From: Nitrososphaeraceae archaeon
GTDB taxonomy: Archaea > Thermoproteota > Nitrososphaeria > Nitrososphaerales > Nitrososphaeraceae
Direction: 5' to 3'
Assembly: GCA_025922715.1 (NCBI GenBank)
Contig: JAICHH010000115.1
Span: 1-5,908, forward strand
Length of the DNA: 5,908 nucleotides
The notes beneath the pieces are model-generated. The model saw only the letters and a program-made list of their open reading frames with translations, made no database searches and was not told the origin of the DNA. The stretch's first letter is position 1. Each line of letters begins with the position of its first letter. This document shows, piece by piece, positions 5,339-5,908 of this stretch. A program made the translations under genes and the position numbers.

Positions 5339-5843
5339 GCAGAACTGGAAACCAATGAGGTATTCTCAAAAAATGAAATTTATTTACTTTCAGAATATAT
5401 TTAATTGATATGAGGAAGGTTGTTCTTTAAAACACAAGAAAAATATCAAAAAATATTGTATATTTTGACGAAGCCCTCACGATACAAACCAGATGACTCA
5501 GGTCTATGGTAAAAAGGTTTATCTCCTAGAGAAATTAGGAATGTATAGCAATGCTTTAATTTCACCCAACAAAGATATAAAGATCAAGCAGACTATCATG
5601 AAGTATAGGTTAATACAGAAATTGAATGGTCTTCATAAAGGTAATAAACTGCTATGACAACATATTATGGTGAGACCTGATTATATTTTTGCATATTATT
5701 GTAAAGGATAAGATCTTTAAAGATAGGAAAAATATTCTGATGCCACTAACTCAATCGTGATGGAGAAGATTTTAGAATTTAGTGGTAAGATTAGTCCTTT
5801 AAATTGCAACTTTTTATCCCATGAAGATATAATTTTGAGTTAA
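5339..5843 (+). pseudogene. Decayed tetratricopeptide-repeat (TPR) protein gene, many stops and frameshifts
   Basis: No long open frame exists, but stitching the three plus-strand frames gives successive degenerate TPR units. Recognisable pieces are EVFSKNEIYLLSEY (5357-5398), YEEGCSL (5409-5429), EKYQKIL then YFDEALTIQ, DDSGLW then KGLS (5493-5524), LEKLGMYSNALIS (5526-5564), DYHEV (5591-5605), LNGLHK, RPDYIFAYYCKG (5673-5708) and EKYSDATNS (5727-5753). The glycine anchors of two units, at 5516 and 5618, are exactly 102 bases apart, which is the 34-residue TPR period. Other gaps are shorter and imply deletions. Stops interrupt the reconstruction, for example TAA 5402, TGA 5406, TAA 5510, TAG 5606, TGA 5655, TAA 5709, TAA 5718 and TAG 5724. 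Two stops fall where TPRs have Trp in WYxxG, suggesting lost TGG codons. The final frame runs open from 5727 to TAA 5841, perhaps the original C-terminus. TPR proteins mediate protein-protein contacts. Pseudogene status is well supported; the left boundary is uncertain. Confidence 0.72.
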
Positions 5844-5908
5844 AATTAATTCCACCTTACATTCTAGGCAGTAAAAATTAATATTACAATTTTTAACTAA
5901 TTATTTAG

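Noticed and set aside
5493..5657. A 54-codon plus-strand open frame starting ATG ACT CAG that looks coding
   Set aside because: It is protein-like only because it covers part of the TPR relic. Only its middle part (LEKLGMYSNALIS) is in the right TPR frame. Both sides continue the TPR pattern in other frames, so a separate gene call is misleading.

Overview
The window is strongly AT-rich. It carries short genes, archaeal-style TATA elements, TTG starts, secreted proteins whose signal peptides end in a SAQ or AFSQ type context, and an AsnC/Lrp effector domain next to a thioredoxin-reductase-like flavoprotein. This combination suggests an ammonia-oxidising thaumarchaeon of the Nitrososphaerales (Nitrososphaera/Nitrosocosmicus type). 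That assignment is an inference from gene style; no marker gene is present.

Layout from left to right. (1) Plus strand, 2-496: a small secreted protein with seven RTX-type calcium-binding nonapeptides; its true start may lie outside the window. (2) Two tiny membrane-protein genes diverge from a shared 309-base spacer: a 66-residue two-helix protein (minus, 847-1047) and a 43-residue single-helix protein (plus, 1357-1488). (3) A minus-strand operon reads from about 3033 down to 1794: a free-standing AsnC/Lrp effector (RAM) domain, then a thioredoxin-reductase-like flavoprotein. The TAA stop of the first gene is followed immediately, in the same frame, by the TTG start of the second. (4) An 862-base spacer without a convincing gene, holding the operon promoter, a 19-base perfect palindrome and a weak relic reading frame. 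(5) Minus strand, 3862-5064: a secreted NHL-repeat beta-propeller on a charged, low-complexity stalk. (6) Plus strand, about 5339-5843: a heavily decayed tetratricopeptide-repeat (TPR) gene that can only be read by stitching frames and ignoring stops.

Functionally, the window combines extracellular proteins (RTX, NHL), small membrane proteins and one intracellular redox operon. The flavoprotein keeps the FAD site and the CxxC disulfide but has lost the usual NADPH-binding residues, so its electron donor is open. The right-hand side (the 862-base spacer and the TPR relic) looks like an eroding, low-constraint stretch. No CRISPR array, tRNA, rRNA, transposase or defence system was recognised. 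The most notable items are the TPR pseudogene, the flavoprotein's altered cofactor site and the directly abutting TAA-TTG gene junction.
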